From: Pseudomonas cerasi
GTDB lineage: Bacteria > Pseudomonadota > Gammaproteobacteria > Pseudomonadales > Pseudomonadaceae
Length of the DNA: 64,000 nucleotides
Assembly (NCBI RefSeq): GCF_900074915.1
Contig: NZ_LT222319.1
Span: forward strand, 2,451,001-2,515,000
Direction of reading: 5' to 3'
Both the position numbers and the translations under genes were made by a program. Below, in pieces: positions 35,198-44,581 of the stretch (positions are counted from its first letter, which is position 1; each line of letters starts with the position of its first letter). The notes beneath the pieces were generated by a model. The model was not told where the DNA came from. It ran no database searches and was given only the letters and a program-made list of their open reading frames with translations.

Positions 35198-36805
35198 ATG
35201 CCCGGCCCAAATGAATCAAGTCCTGCCGAACTCTTGCCCGAGGGGGCTGCCGACGACCGAGTTACCAGTCTGCTATGGGGGCCATTCTGGCTCGGAGATT
35301 CTTCCGGTACCCATCTGACTTACAGTTTTCATCGGGCCGACTCTGTCTATGCCACTGACTACAGTCGCTCTCAGGAACCCGGCGATGCCTATTCGCTGAC
35401 CGACGCCCAGGCGGCAGCCGCAAAAAGCGCACTGGATGCCTGGAGCGCTGTGGCTGATATCAAGTTCACCGAGGTTCAGGACACCCCCGATAATGTCGGA
35501 GACATTCGCTTCGGCGGCTTCAAGGGCCTGCAAGGCACCGAGTTTGGCCAGGCTTACGCGCCGGGCACGCTGGGCCGCTCCGGCGATGTCTGGATCGGAC
35601 CGAACGTCAACGCGGCCGATCCAGCCAAGGGCACGGACGATTACCTCACGTTCATGCATGAAACCGGTCATGCACTGGGCTTGAAGCATTCGTTCGAAGG
35701 CTCGCAGTACAACGATGTCCTGCTCGATGCCAAATTCGAAGATGCGCGTTACACCATCATGAGCTACACCAACAATTACAGCTTCAAGCCCACCACGCCA
35801 ATGCTGCTCGATGTCGCGGCCATGCAGTTTATATACGGTGCCAACACCCACTATCACACTGGCGACGACGTCTATAAGTGGGCGCCCGGGCAATCGGTGT
35901 TCGAGACCATCTGGGACGCTGGCGGCAAAGACACCATCGATGCCAGCAATCAGGAAGCCTCGGTGAAAATCAACCTCAACGAGGGTGAGTTCAGCACTAT
36001 CGGCAAGGCGTTTCTCGATTACAACGCGAACCCTGACGCACCCACGCTGATGAATTCCGGATTGGCGATTGCCTACGGTGCGCACATCGAAAACGCCATA
36101 GGTTCTGCCTTCAATGACACGTTGATCGGCAACGATCTGGATAACGTGCTCAATGGCCGCGGTGGTCTGGATACCATGATCGGCGGACTGGGCAACGATA
36201 CCTACGTCATCGATCAGGTCGGCGAACTGGACCTTGTTCAGGAAAAGGCCGATCAAGGCGTCGATACGCTGAAGATCACTTACGACAATACCTCGCCCAT
36301 TGCACAGGTGATCAACCTCAATGCCGGGACGCTGGCGAACTTCGAGAATGTGCATCTCAAAGGCGAGGGTGCATTCACCGTGCTGGGCAATGACCGCAAC
36401 AACACCCTGACCGGTAATGATGCGGACAACGTTCTGTTCGGCGGTGCCGGCAATGACAAACTGGTGGGCGGTCAGGGCGCCGATATCATGACTGGTGGTA
36501 GCGGTGCTGACCGTTTCGTGTTCAACGATCTGTCGGAAATGGGCAAAGGCCACAACAGCGACGTGATCACCGACTTCAATAGCCAGCAAGGCGACAAACT
36601 GAGCTTCCTGAAAATGGATGCCAACGTGGACACCAAGGCCCTCGATGCTTTCAGCTTCATCGGCAGTGGCGAGTTCACTGGCGCTGGCCAGCTGCGTTTC
36701 GCTGATCATGTGCTGTCCGGCAACGTCAACGCTGACCTGCATGCGGACTTTGAAATCCAGCTGGTTGGCGTCACCGAGTTCCATGCTCACGATCTGGCGG
36801 TCTGA
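35198..36805 (+). CDS. Serralysin-family RTX metalloprotease (AprA-like)
   Basis: 535 residues, no Sec signal. Peptidase M10B catalytic site HETGHALGLKH (three His ligands and Glu; residues ~150-160) followed by the Met-turn YTIMSYTN. Calcium-binding RTX nonapeptide-type repeats occur at about 300-330 and 400-445 (GNDLDNVLNGRGGLD, GNDADNVLFGGAGND). The C-terminus ends Asp-Leu-Ala-Val, the Asp-plus-three-hydrophobic type I secretion signal of serralysins. It is a secreted alkaline protease, in pseudomonads active against flagellin and host proteins. No type I export genes or inhibitor gene lie beside it, so it would use a system elsewhere. Confidence 0.92.
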   Translation: MPGPNESSPAELLPEGAADDRVTSLLWGPFWLGDSSGTHLTYSFHRADSVYATDYSRSQEPGDAYSLTDAQAAAAKSALDAWSAVADIKFTEVQDTPDNVGDIRFGGFKGLQGTEFGQAYAPGTLGRSGDVWIGPNVNAADPAKGTDDYLTFMHETGHALGLKHSFEGSQYNDVLLDAKFEDARYTIMSYTNNYSFKPTTPMLLDVAAMQFIYGANTHYHTGDDVYKWAPGQSVFETIWDAGGKDTIDASNQEASVKINLNEGEFSTIGKAFLDYNANPDAPTLMNSGLAIAYGAHIENAIGSAFNDTLIGNDLDNVLNGRGGLDTMIGGLGNDTYVIDQVGELDLVQEKADQGVDTLKITYDNTSPIAQVINLNAGTLANFENVHLKGEGAFTVLGNDRNNTLTGNDADNVLFGGAGNDKLVGGQGADIMTGGSGADRFVFNDLSEMGKGHNSDVITDFNSQQGDKLSFLKMDANVDTKALDAFSFIGSGEFTGAGQLRFADHVLSGNVNADLHADFEIQLVGVTEFHAHDLAV

Positions 36806-36837
36806 TCGCTGACCTGAAAGACAGATCATAATGACAG

Positions 36838-36867
36838 GACTGCGCCGCTGACAGGCGCAGTCTTTTC
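36838..36867 (+). terminator. Rho-independent terminator after the serralysin gene
   Basis: A perfect 9-base-pair stem GACTGCGCC / GGCGCAGTC with a 7-base loop and TTTTC directly behind it, 33 bases after the stop codon. Confidence 0.9.
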
Positions 36868-37092
36868 TGGCCGACTTCCCCCTTTCTTTTCTGGTTTTAA
36901 TCGCGCACCGCAATTGTGCGATGCGGCGTTTTGCGCGTTTTTTGGCACCGCGACGGTGCTGTTACAAAATTTAAAACCACAAATTCAATATATCCAACAA
37001 AACCCACTTGACTCATCAGAGCCTGCTGAATGTAATGCGCCGACAGTCGTTGGTGCCGTGCGTTGCGCATAAGTGTCTGAGAGGTATCTGCT

Positions 37093-38520
37093 TTGATTGA
37101 GTCCAAGCCATCTTCCATGCCTACCGTGATCGAGGCTGCCACGCGTGTCCGCGAAGGGGGCCTGACGCCGATACGCTTGACCGAGTTGTGCCTTTCAGCG
37201 ATTGAAACCCACAATTCCACACTGAATGCATTTGGTGATGTGTATGCCGAGGCCGCGCTTGAACAGGCCGCAAGCATGACCGCCGAACTGCAGCGCGGTG
37301 AGGTGCGCGGGCCGCTGCACGGCGTACCCTTTGGCATCAAGGATCTCTTTTCCACCGCAGGGCTGCGCACCACCCGGGGGTCGTTGACCGCTCTGGACTC
37401 GGTGCCGGTTCAGGATGCACCCATCATCCGTCGCCTGAAGAACGCTGGCGCGATCATTCTCGGCAAGACAGCGACCACCGAGTTCGGCTGGACGGGCGCC
37501 AGTACGTCGCGGGTGTTCGGCAACGGGCGCAACCCGTGGGACCCGAACCTCACCAGCGGCGGCTCCAGCTCCGGTTCGGCAATTGCCGTGGCGGCGCGAA
37601 TGGTGCCAGCCGCACTGGGCTCCGACGGCGGCGGCTCGGTACGTATTCCGGGCTCGTTCTGTGGCGCATTTGCCCTCAAGGGTACGCTGGGCCGTATTCC
37701 CACCTGGCCCTGGTCGGCCACCGAGATGCTCAGTCATGCCGGACCGATCACCCGCACCGTGCGCGACAGCGCATTGCTGTTCGACATTCTGTCGGGCCCC
37801 GATCCACTGGATCATCAGGCGCTGCCAGCCCCCGACGAGTCCTTTCTGGCCCGTTGCGACCAGCCGCTGAAACCCTTGCGCATCGGTTTCTGCCCGACGC
37901 TGTTCGACACGCCGGTCGATGCGCAAGTCGCTGCAGCGGTTGATGTCTCCGTGGGCAATATCGCCAGGTCGCTGCCCGTCACAGTCAGCATACTCAAACC
38001 GGATTGGCATGACCCGCTGGCGACCTTCGAAACCCTGTGGGTCGCCGGGCGCGGTATTGCCTATGGCAAGGCGCTTGCGCAGAAACTGGACCAGCTCGAT
38101 CCCGGCTTTGCCGATCTGATCAAGCGGTCTGCTCAGTACAGCCTGAGTGATTATCTGCAGGCTCTTCAACAGCGTGCGGCGTTCGCCAATCAGGTGCACG
38201 CGCTGTTTGAAGATTACGATCTGCTGCTCATGCCCACGCTGCCGATCCTGCCGTTTGCCGCAGACGATGTCGCCCCCGTGGGCTATGCCGGGCAGGACGG
38301 CGCTGTGCCGTGGGCGCGCTGGACGCCGTTCACTTACCCTTTCAACATCACCGGCAACCCGGCCGCCAACCTGCCTTGTGGCTGGAGTTCCGAGGGGTTG
38401 CCGATCGGCCTGCAAGTCGTAGGTCCACGCTTTGCCGATGCCCAGGTGCTGCAGTTCTGTGCCGCTGTAGAAGCCATTGCGCCCTGGGATCAGCACCTGC
38501 CACCGGTTTCGGGGCAATAG
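37093..38520 (+). CDS. Amidase (amidase-signature family, GatA/AtzF-like)
   Basis: 475 residues from TTG 37093 after GAGAGG (ATG 37117 is an alternative). The Ser-cisSer-Lys triad is visible: Lys in GVPFGIKDLFSTAG, cis-Ser in NLTSGGSSSGSAIAV, nucleophile Ser in GSDGGGSVRIPG. The family hydrolyses amides and ureido compounds. It begins a same-direction block with a regulator, a carbamoylase-like hydrolase, two kinases and a transporter, which suggests uptake and hydrolysis of an N-acyl or ureido compound. Confidence 0.85.
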   Translation: MIESKPSSMPTVIEAATRVREGGLTPIRLTELCLSAIETHNSTLNAFGDVYAEAALEQAASMTAELQRGEVRGPLHGVPFGIKDLFSTAGLRTTRGSLTALDSVPVQDAPIIRRLKNAGAIILGKTATTEFGWTGASTSRVFGNGRNPWDPNLTSGGSSSGSAIAVAARMVPAALGSDGGGSVRIPGSFCGAFALKGTLGRIPTWPWSATEMLSHAGPITRTVRDSALLFDILSGPDPLDHQALPAPDESFLARCDQPLKPLRIGFCPTLFDTPVDAQVAAAVDVSVGNIARSLPVTVSILKPDWHDPLATFETLWVAGRGIAYGKALAQKLDQLDPGFADLIKRSAQYSLSDYLQALQQRAAFANQVHALFEDYDLLLMPTLPILPFAADDVAPVGYAGQDGAVPWARWTPFTYPFNITGNPAANLPCGWSSEGLPIGLQVVGPRFADAQVLQFCAAVEAIAPWDQHLPPVSGQ

Positions 38521-38522
38521 AC

Positions 38523-39359
38523 ATGTCGCTCTCGCACACGGATCAGGGGGCCAACGGCCCTGACACTGGAGTCATCACTTTGCAACGGAATGTCACCCCC
38601 ATGCTCAATCAGCCGCGTCTGGACGAAATCATGCGCCTGCTCGCTCAACAGCAGCGGGTCAAGGCGTCGGACCTTGCACAATTGCTGTTTGTCTCCGAAG
38701 AGACCATCCGCCGCGACTTCAAGCATCTGGAGGAAGAGGGCAGGTTAAGGCGCATTCACGGTGGCGCGATTCTGCCCAGGTCCAGCGAAGAATTGCCGTT
38801 GCAGGAGCGCAGCAGGCTCAAGCCTCGCGCCAAGGCGGGCATCGCCGTGCGTGCTGCGCAGCTGGTCAGCGAAGGCATGGCCATCTTCCTCGACACCGGC
38901 ACCTCGACGCTGGCGCTGGCCCAGCAACTGACCCGGTTCAGTCAGTTGAAGATCATCACCAATTCGCTGGACATCGCCCAGTTGATATCGCACCAGAGCG
39001 ACAATCAGGTTCTGGTTGCGCCCGGTGATGTGCGGCGCACCGACAACGCCTTGATCGGTCCCCATACGCTGGAATTCGCCCGGCAGTTTCACTACGACAT
39101 TGCCTTCATGGGCATCGGCGGCATTGACCTGGACTTCGGCCTGATGGATTACCAGGAGCCAGAAGCCATGTTGCGCAGAACGCTGGTCAGGCATTGCACG
39201 CGCAGCGTTGTGCTGGCTGACGATGGCAAGTTCTGTCATCGCACCTTTATCAACACCCTGCCATTTGCCGCGATCACGACCCTGGTCACCAATTGCGCGC
39301 TATCCGACGAGTTTGCGACACGCCTGGAGAAAGATCATGTCGACACCCTCTATTCCTGA
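38523..39359 (+). CDS. DeoR-family transcriptional regulator
   Basis: 278 residues from ATG 38523 (ATG 38601 also possible). The DeoR helix-turn-helix RLDEIMRLLAQQQRVKASDLAQLLFVSEETIRRDF is followed by GGAILPRSSEE and the sugar-phosphate-isomerase-like effector domain (IFLDTGTSTLALAQQL, ITNSLDIAQLI). DeoR proteins usually sense phosphorylated intermediates, which fits two kinase-like genes downstream. It lies 2 bases after the amidase and overlaps the hydrolase gene. Confidence 0.85.
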   Translation: MSLSHTDQGANGPDTGVITLQRNVTPMLNQPRLDEIMRLLAQQQRVKASDLAQLLFVSEETIRRDFKHLEEEGRLRRIHGGAILPRSSEELPLQERSRLKPRAKAGIAVRAAQLVSEGMAIFLDTGTSTLALAQQLTRFSQLKIITNSLDIAQLISHQSDNQVLVAPGDVRRTDNALIGPHTLEFARQFHYDIAFMGIGGIDLDFGLMDYQEPEAMLRRTLVRHCTRSVVLADDGKFCHRTFINTLPFAAITTLVTNCALSDEFATRLEKDHVDTLYS

Positions 39360-40617
39360 ACTGATCGAGCCGGGCGCAACTGATCTGGCAGCGTTCGAAG
39401 CATTGTTTCGGCAAAGCTCGGCGATCGGTGCCACACCCGCCGGTGGTTTGCATCGTCTGGCGGCTTCGGTCGAAGACGGTCAGGTACGCGACCTGTTTCG
39501 GAACTGGCTCGACGCGCACGGCTTCGAAGTCCGTATCGATGCGGTGGGCAACTTGTTTGGCCTCATGACCTTTGATCCCGACGCGCCTTATCTGCTCTGC
39601 GGTTCGCACCTGGACAGCCAGCCGAGTGCCGGGCGTTTCGATGGCGTATACGGCGTGCTTGCCGGCGCCGTGGCGGTGTCCAGTCTGACGCGGCAATTGC
39701 TTGAGCGTGGCGAAGTCCCACGCTGTAATCTGGCGGTCGTCAACTGGACCAACGAGGAGGGCGCGCGCTTTCAGCCGAGCCTGATCGGCAGTGGCGTGTT
39801 CACCGGTGCCTTGAAGCTGAACGACGCCTGGGAAAGCCGCGATGGTGACGGCATCCGTCTCAAGGACGCCCTGCAGGCCATCGGGTATCTGGGCAACGAT
39901 CAGGTTGATGTGAACATTGCCGGGTATGTCGAGATTCATGTCGAGCAGGGTGCTGGCCTGGAAAGCAGCCAGACGGCTATCGGCGTAGTGCGCGAGACCT
40001 GGGCCGCGCTGAAACGGCGAGTGCGTTTCGATGGCGAGCAGAATCACACCGGCCCCACGCCCATGGCCGCGCGCCGGGATGCGTTGCTGGCTGCTGCACA
40101 CACCATCACTGCGGTGCATGACGAAGCCTTGCAGCACGGCGTGCAGATGCACAGTTCGGTAGGACGTATCGAGGTCTACCCCAATTCGCCCAACGTCGTG
40201 CCTTCGCGGGTGTCGCTGCTCATCGAGTACCGCTCCCGCGACGTCGATCTGCTGAGTGCTGCCTCGGAACGCCTGGATGCAACGCTGCACGCGATCGCCG
40301 ACAAGACCATGACCGCGTTTGAAGTGGAAAGCAGCGTCTTGCGCTCGCCTGCCAGGCTGCATGACGGGTTCGCTGCACTGGCGCATGGCGTAGGCGCTGA
40401 GCTGGGTTTGTCGACCACCGACAGCATGACCGTCGCCGGTCACGATGCGATCAGTCTGAACCGGCGCTATCCCGTGTGCCTGCTGTTCATCCCCAGCAGC
40501 AATGGCGTTTCTCATAATGAGGCCGAGTACACCAGCGATCAGGACATGCACAACGGTTTGCGCATGCTGACCGGTCTGTTGCATCGGGCTTGCACCTCAT
40601 CCGCGTCATTTAATTGA
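39337..40617 (+). CDS. Zn-dependent amidohydrolase (N-carbamoylase / allantoate hydrolase, M20 family)
   Basis: 426 residues from ATG 39337, 23 bases inside the regulator gene, with GGAGAA upstream. Metal-site blocks: CGSHLDSQPSAGRFDGVYGVLAG, NWTNEEGARFQPSLIGSGVFTG, and a C-terminal HNEAEYTSDQDM. The insertion domain carries the substrate Arg/His region (NHTGPTPMAARRDAL). Relatives cleave N-carbamoyl amino acids, allantoate or ureidoglycine. A ureido or carbamoyl substrate is therefore likely for this operon. Confidence 0.85.
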   Translation: MSTPSIPELIEPGATDLAAFEALFRQSSAIGATPAGGLHRLAASVEDGQVRDLFRNWLDAHGFEVRIDAVGNLFGLMTFDPDAPYLLCGSHLDSQPSAGRFDGVYGVLAGAVAVSSLTRQLLERGEVPRCNLAVVNWTNEEGARFQPSLIGSGVFTGALKLNDAWESRDGDGIRLKDALQAIGYLGNDQVDVNIAGYVEIHVEQGAGLESSQTAIGVVRETWAALKRRVRFDGEQNHTGPTPMAARRDALLAAAHTITAVHDEALQHGVQMHSSVGRIEVYPNSPNVVPSRVSLLIEYRSRDVDLLSAASERLDATLHAIADKTMTAFEVESSVLRSPARLHDGFAALAHGVGAELGLSTTDSMTVAGHDAISLNRRYPVCLLFIPSSNGVSHNEAEYTSDQDMHNGLRMLTGLLHRACTSSASFN

Positions 40618-40627
40618 GGGGCTGAGC

Positions 40628-41581
40628 ATGTCATATGCCGACGACCTGACCACACGCCTGCGCAGCGCACTGGCACCTTGCGGGTTCGCTGAGGACGCCG
40701 AGATCGAGAACGTGACGCAGGGCGTGGCCTCGCCTTCGAGATTGTCGACCGAGTGGGCAGGCTTTCGGGTCAGTAGCGCGCAGGGCGGTTGCTACGCCAA
40801 GGTTCTGCATGCCGACATGGCGCAACTGATCGATTTCGACACGGTAGCCCAGGCCAGCGAATGTGCCGGCCGCAGCACGGCGGCACCGCGTCTGCTTGGC
40901 GCAGACCAGGCCAATGGCGTGCTGATCTTCGAGGACCTGGGTTCGAACTGGCGAGCTGCGCGGCTCGACGATCTGCTCGCACCCGGTCGGCTTGCAGCGC
41001 TATGGGCACTCAAGCGGCAGGTGCATACCGGACCTGTGCCTGATGCTGTGCGCTCGCCGATGGCGGATATCGAGCGTCTTCGCACCTTGTGCGAGCGCGA
41101 TAACGTTGCGCTGCCTGCCGAGCATCAATGGATCGACCGTTGCGTCGACATGGCCTGGCAGGCGCTGCAGAGCCACGCCGTGCAAGCAGTTCCACTGCAC
41201 GGTGACGGAGTGTCCAGCAACGTCATGGTGTCCAGCGAAGGCCAGTTGCGTCTGGTGGATTTTGACTACGGTGGCTGCATGGACCCGTGGTACGACGTGG
41301 CGATTACCCTCAATGAGCTTTATTCGTTCGAGCGTCAGTGGCGCGAGGGGATCAGCGCGTGGGCCGGACAATGCCTGGAAATCGACTACGCCGTGTGCCG
41401 TCTGTATGCGCTGATCAACGACTGGTACTGGACATTGTGGGGGCTTTGGGCCGGTACCACGTCCTCGCGGCCACTGGAGTTTTCCAAGGTCGGGCAATGG
41501 ACGCTGTTGCGCTGCCGACAGTGCGTTCAGGACCCGCGGCTGGAAGGCTGGATGCGTCAGGTTCAGGAGGGTAGAGCATGA
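40628..41581 (+). CDS. Choline/aminoglycoside-kinase-fold phosphotransferase 1
   Basis: 317 residues. Protein-kinase-like APH fold with the Brenner motif VPLHGDGVSSNVMV (catalytic His-Gly-Asp and Asn) and the metal Asp in LRLVDFDYGGCMDPWYD. Such enzymes phosphorylate small alcohols or amino alcohols. Preceded by GAGGGG and coupled to the second kinase by ATGA overlap. Two different kinase-like paralogues in tandem is unusual for a catabolic operon. Confidence 0.75.
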   Translation: MSYADDLTTRLRSALAPCGFAEDAEIENVTQGVASPSRLSTEWAGFRVSSAQGGCYAKVLHADMAQLIDFDTVAQASECAGRSTAAPRLLGADQANGVLIFEDLGSNWRAARLDDLLAPGRLAALWALKRQVHTGPVPDAVRSPMADIERLRTLCERDNVALPAEHQWIDRCVDMAWQALQSHAVQAVPLHGDGVSSNVMVSSEGQLRLVDFDYGGCMDPWYDVAITLNELYSFERQWREGISAWAGQCLEIDYAVCRLYALINDWYWTLWGLWAGTTSSRPLEFSKVGQWTLLRCRQCVQDPRLEGWMRQVQEGRA

Positions 41582-42513
41582 AAACGTTAGGGCAGTCGGT
41601 CAGTACCCAGGAACGACAACTGGAAGCCGCCGTGCGCAGCATCGACAGCTGGCAAGGCCGCCGCGTTGACTACGAGCCTGTCAGTGGCGGCATTTCCAAT
41701 ACCAACTGGCGGGTCGAGGTCGAGGGCGCGGACACGGCTTATTTCTTCAAGGTGCCAGGCGTCGGTACAGAGATGTTCATCGACCGTCACACCGCCCACG
41801 AGGCCAGTGTGAAGGCTGCGCAAACCGGGTATGGCGCGCCGGTTTTCGCTTTCCTCGAAGCCTTCGGTGTCGAGGTGTTCGAGTTCATGGAGGGCTGGCG
41901 GGCGTCGTCCAACCATGACTTCCTGCAAAGCGACATACGCCACAGTGCCTTGCGCGGGCTCAAGGCGTTCAACGATCAGCCGCTGCTGCAACAGACCAAG
42001 ACCGTGTTCGACATGATCACCGAGCACCAGAGCCAGGTGGCCGAGCTCAAGGGTATCAAGCCTCAGGATGACGACTGGCTGTGTCTGCAATATCAGCGCG
42101 CAAAGGCTGCGCTGCAGGCTTCCGGGATCGACTTGGCGCCGTGCATGAACGACACGCTGGCAGGCAACTTCATGCTTAATGCGGATCGCCAGATTCGCTT
42201 GGTGGATTTCGAGTACGCCTCCAACAACGACCGCCATTACGAATTGGCGCTGTGGTTCGGCGAGATGTTTTTCAGCGACGACATGGAGCTGGCGCTGATT
42301 GAGGACTACTTCGGCCAGGTCAGCGCGCAAACCGTCGCGCGGATCAAGCTCAACAAGGCCTTGGCCGACATCAAATGGTCGACCTGGGCGATGGTGCAGC
42401 ACGCGGTGTCGCAACTGGACTTCGACTTTTACAAGTACGGCACCTGGAAGCACATGCGGGCGCGCAGCATCATCAATGATTCGCAATGGGAAACCTGGCT
42501 GCGGCAGGTCTGA
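41578..42513 (+). CDS. Choline-kinase-like phosphotransferase 2
   Basis: 311 residues. The choline/ethanolamine-kinase pattern has GGISNTNWRVEV near the start (ATP-binding strands), PCMNDTLAGNFML as catalytic loop and IRLVDFEYASNNDRHYELA for the metal Asp. In the loop the usual His before Asn-Asp is Met; the catalytic Asp is kept. ATG overlaps the stop of the first kinase. With its neighbour it may form a heteromer or act on successive intermediates; the substrate is unknown. Confidence 0.75.
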   Translation: MKTLGQSVSTQERQLEAAVRSIDSWQGRRVDYEPVSGGISNTNWRVEVEGADTAYFFKVPGVGTEMFIDRHTAHEASVKAAQTGYGAPVFAFLEAFGVEVFEFMEGWRASSNHDFLQSDIRHSALRGLKAFNDQPLLQQTKTVFDMITEHQSQVAELKGIKPQDDDWLCLQYQRAKAALQASGIDLAPCMNDTLAGNFMLNADRQIRLVDFEYASNNDRHYELALWFGEMFFSDDMELALIEDYFGQVSAQTVARIKLNKALADIKWSTWAMVQHAVSQLDFDFYKYGTWKHMRARSIINDSQWETWLRQV

Positions 42514-42659
42514 GTCGATCTCGTCCTGTGAGCCTTCGAACACGTAAAACAAGTACTTCAATAATAAAAAAGTAGCGGGTAACCGCGTGTTTCTTTCACT
42601 GCTTGAGTTTTATCCGATCACTTATCCATAGCCAGATCCTGAAATTCAAGGAGCACTCC

Positions 42660-42920
42660 ATGAGTAACGTTCCGTCCCTTTTTACCCCCGGCCGCCTGAA
42701 GAATCTGGTGTTTGGCCTGTACTTCTTCGCGCTGTTGATGATGGCGCTGTTTCCGCCGTTTTACCTCAAAGTCAGCGGCAGCAGCGTGCTGGTGCTCGGC
42801 ATTCCGCTGCCGATCTTCTACTGGATTCTGATCGCGGTGCTCATGGGGCTGGGCCTGTGGATGCTCTACGTGGTCGAGTCGCTGCTGGGTGAAATTCCAC
42901 AAGAGGGGGACGGGCAATGA
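42660..42920 (+). CDS. Small two-TM membrane protein, partner of the symporter
   Basis: 86 residues from ATG 42660 with AAGGAG upstream. Two transmembrane segments (LVFGLYFFALLMMALFPPFY and PIFYWILIAVLMGLGLWMLY). Small proteins of this kind (DUF485, DUF997 and DUF3311 types) regularly sit directly before sodium:solute symporters, and here the stop overlaps the symporter start (ATGA). Confidence 0.7.
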   Translation: MSNVPSLFTPGRLKNLVFGLYFFALLMMALFPPFYLKVSGSSVLVLGIPLPIFYWILIAVLMGLGLWMLYVVESLLGEIPQEGDGQ

Positions 42921-44446
42921 TCAGTACGATTACGGTTTCGGATCTTTACATCACCTTCGGCCTCATCGGTGTATTTCTGGCGGGCATGATTGCGGTGCTG
43001 TACGCGACGAACCGCAAGAGCGAGAGCTTTTCCGATTACGCCGTGGGTGGCCGCTCTTACGGGCCGTGGTTCATCGCCATGTGCTACACCAACTCCTGGT
43101 GGCCGGGCGCAACGTTCACAGCGTTTTTCGCCTTGTCGGTCGGTGGCGCGCTGGGCTTTTACGGCATGGTCTACGCCACGCTGGGCGTGACTGCGATGTA
43201 CCTGATGGCCAACCGTGCCTGGACCTGGGGCAAGCGCTTCAACCTGACCACCCAACCGGATTTGCTGGGGATGCGCTTCAACAGTCCCGTGGTCAAACGC
43301 ATTGCGTCGATCATCGGCATCATCTCGGTATTCCCCTGGGTGGTGATGGGGATTCAGGCCCTGGCGACGCTTTTTCAGTTCGCCAGCTTCGGCCGCTGGG
43401 GCGTGACCACCTGCCTGTTGGTCGGGGTGGTGGTGATCCTGATTCGTCAGTACTGGACGGTGAGCATGGGCATGCGCGGCCTGATCATGACCGACATGTA
43501 TCAAGGTTTGATCGCCTACGTACTGTGCGCTGCGCTGTGCATCTTCCTGCTGTTCGGTGCGCAGGCGTCGTTCAGCAACCTGTCGCAGTTGCCCGCCAGC
43601 ATGCTGGTGATTCCTGGCGGAGCAGGCAGTACCTATGGGCCGATGTACATGTTCAGCCTGATCTTTACCGGCGTGATCGGCTCGATGTGCTGGCCGATGA
43701 GTTTTCAGCGTATCTACACCGCCAGCGGCGTGCGCTCGGTGAAGAAGGGCACGCTGCTGACCATCCTGCTGGTAGGCGGCTTCTACGGGATTCTGATGCT
43801 CTTCGCCGCGGCGATCAGCCAGGACCCGAGCGTTGCCGCTCATCCGCAACATGGCTGGTTCCTGTCCCTGTTCGACATCGGCGGGCCATGGCTGCTCGGC
43901 GTGGCAATCATGATCGTACTGGCAGCCAGTATCGGTCATGTCGACGGCTGCGTGCAGGTGTGTGGTACGCAGTTTGCCAATGACCTGGCGACCTGGAGCA
44001 AGCCGCGCAGTGATCGCGAGAAGACCATTCTCGCCAAGGTCGGCATGGTGGTGTTCATTGCGGCGGCCTCATTGCTGGCCTACCTGACCTTCGACTATGC
44101 CCGCCTGCAATTGCTGGCGCAGATTTCCTATCAGGGCATCATCCAGTTGGCCGTGCCGCTGTTTTTCGGCGTGTTCAGTCGTCATGGCAACAAGCAGGGC
44201 GCGATTGCCGGCATGCTGTTGGGGATCGTGATCGCCATCGTGCTGACCACGATCTACCCGGATGACATTCCGGCACTGGGCTCGTTGACCAGTGGCATCG
44301 TCGGTCTGATTTTCAATGCGGGCATCTTCGTTGCCTGTGCCGTTGCCATCAAACCGAGTGCGGATGAAGTCAGACGCGTCGATGAGTTGTTCGCCATGGC
44401 GGCGCCAGCTCGGCGTGGCGTGGGTCCGGTTGTGGCGATGAGCTGA
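42917..44446 (+). CDS. Sodium:solute symporter (SSS family)
   Basis: 509 residues, about 13 hydrophobic segments. The N-terminal signature FSDYAVGGRSYGPWFIAMCYTNSWW, shown in part as DYAVGGRSYGPW, and the core GRWGVTTC and MSFQRIYTASGVRSVKKG are typical of SSS/PanF-like transporters. It probably imports the substrate of the upstream amidase, carbamoylase and kinases. End of the block; a LysR remnant follows. Confidence 0.85.
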   Translation: MISTITVSDLYITFGLIGVFLAGMIAVLYATNRKSESFSDYAVGGRSYGPWFIAMCYTNSWWPGATFTAFFALSVGGALGFYGMVYATLGVTAMYLMANRAWTWGKRFNLTTQPDLLGMRFNSPVVKRIASIIGIISVFPWVVMGIQALATLFQFASFGRWGVTTCLLVGVVVILIRQYWTVSMGMRGLIMTDMYQGLIAYVLCAALCIFLLFGAQASFSNLSQLPASMLVIPGGAGSTYGPMYMFSLIFTGVIGSMCWPMSFQRIYTASGVRSVKKGTLLTILLVGGFYGILMLFAAAISQDPSVAAHPQHGWFLSLFDIGGPWLLGVAIMIVLAASIGHVDGCVQVCGTQFANDLATWSKPRSDREKTILAKVGMVVFIAAASLLAYLTFDYARLQLLAQISYQGIIQLAVPLFFGVFSRHGNKQGAIAGMLLGIVIAIVLTTIYPDDIPALGSLTSGIVGLIFNAGIFVACAVAIKPSADEVRRVDELFAMAAPARRGVGPVVAMS

Positions 44447-44457
44447 CGCTGCCTGTG

Positions 44458-44580
44458 GCTCAGCGCGCATTGATAAAGTCGATGAAAGCCCTCAGCGGCA
44501 GGGCAGGTAGCGGCGCCCCGGGTAGTACAGATACGGCCCGGTAAAGCGCTGCCACCAAGGCTCGAACAGGAGGCTGCTTA
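44458..44580 (-). pseudogene. C-terminal remnant of a LysR regulator
   Basis: On the minus strand about 40 codons read as the end of a LysR effector domain (FEPWWQRFTGPYLYYPGRRY, then after a one-base shift LPLRAFIDFINAR and stop). No upstream part exists; the piece starts at the end of the pirin gene. It is a leftover of a LysR gene once adjacent to the pirin gene. Confidence 0.6.
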
Positions 44581-44581
44581 A

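Noticed and set aside
35273..36913. Long open frame (546 codons) antisense to the serralysin gene
   Set aside because: It is a shadow of the GC-rich RTX coding sequence; no ribosome site and no recognisable domains, while the plus strand has a clear protease.
39286..40584. 432-codon minus-strand open frame over the carbamoylase gene
   Set aside because: Antisense shadow of an M20-family enzyme with intact metal-site motifs.
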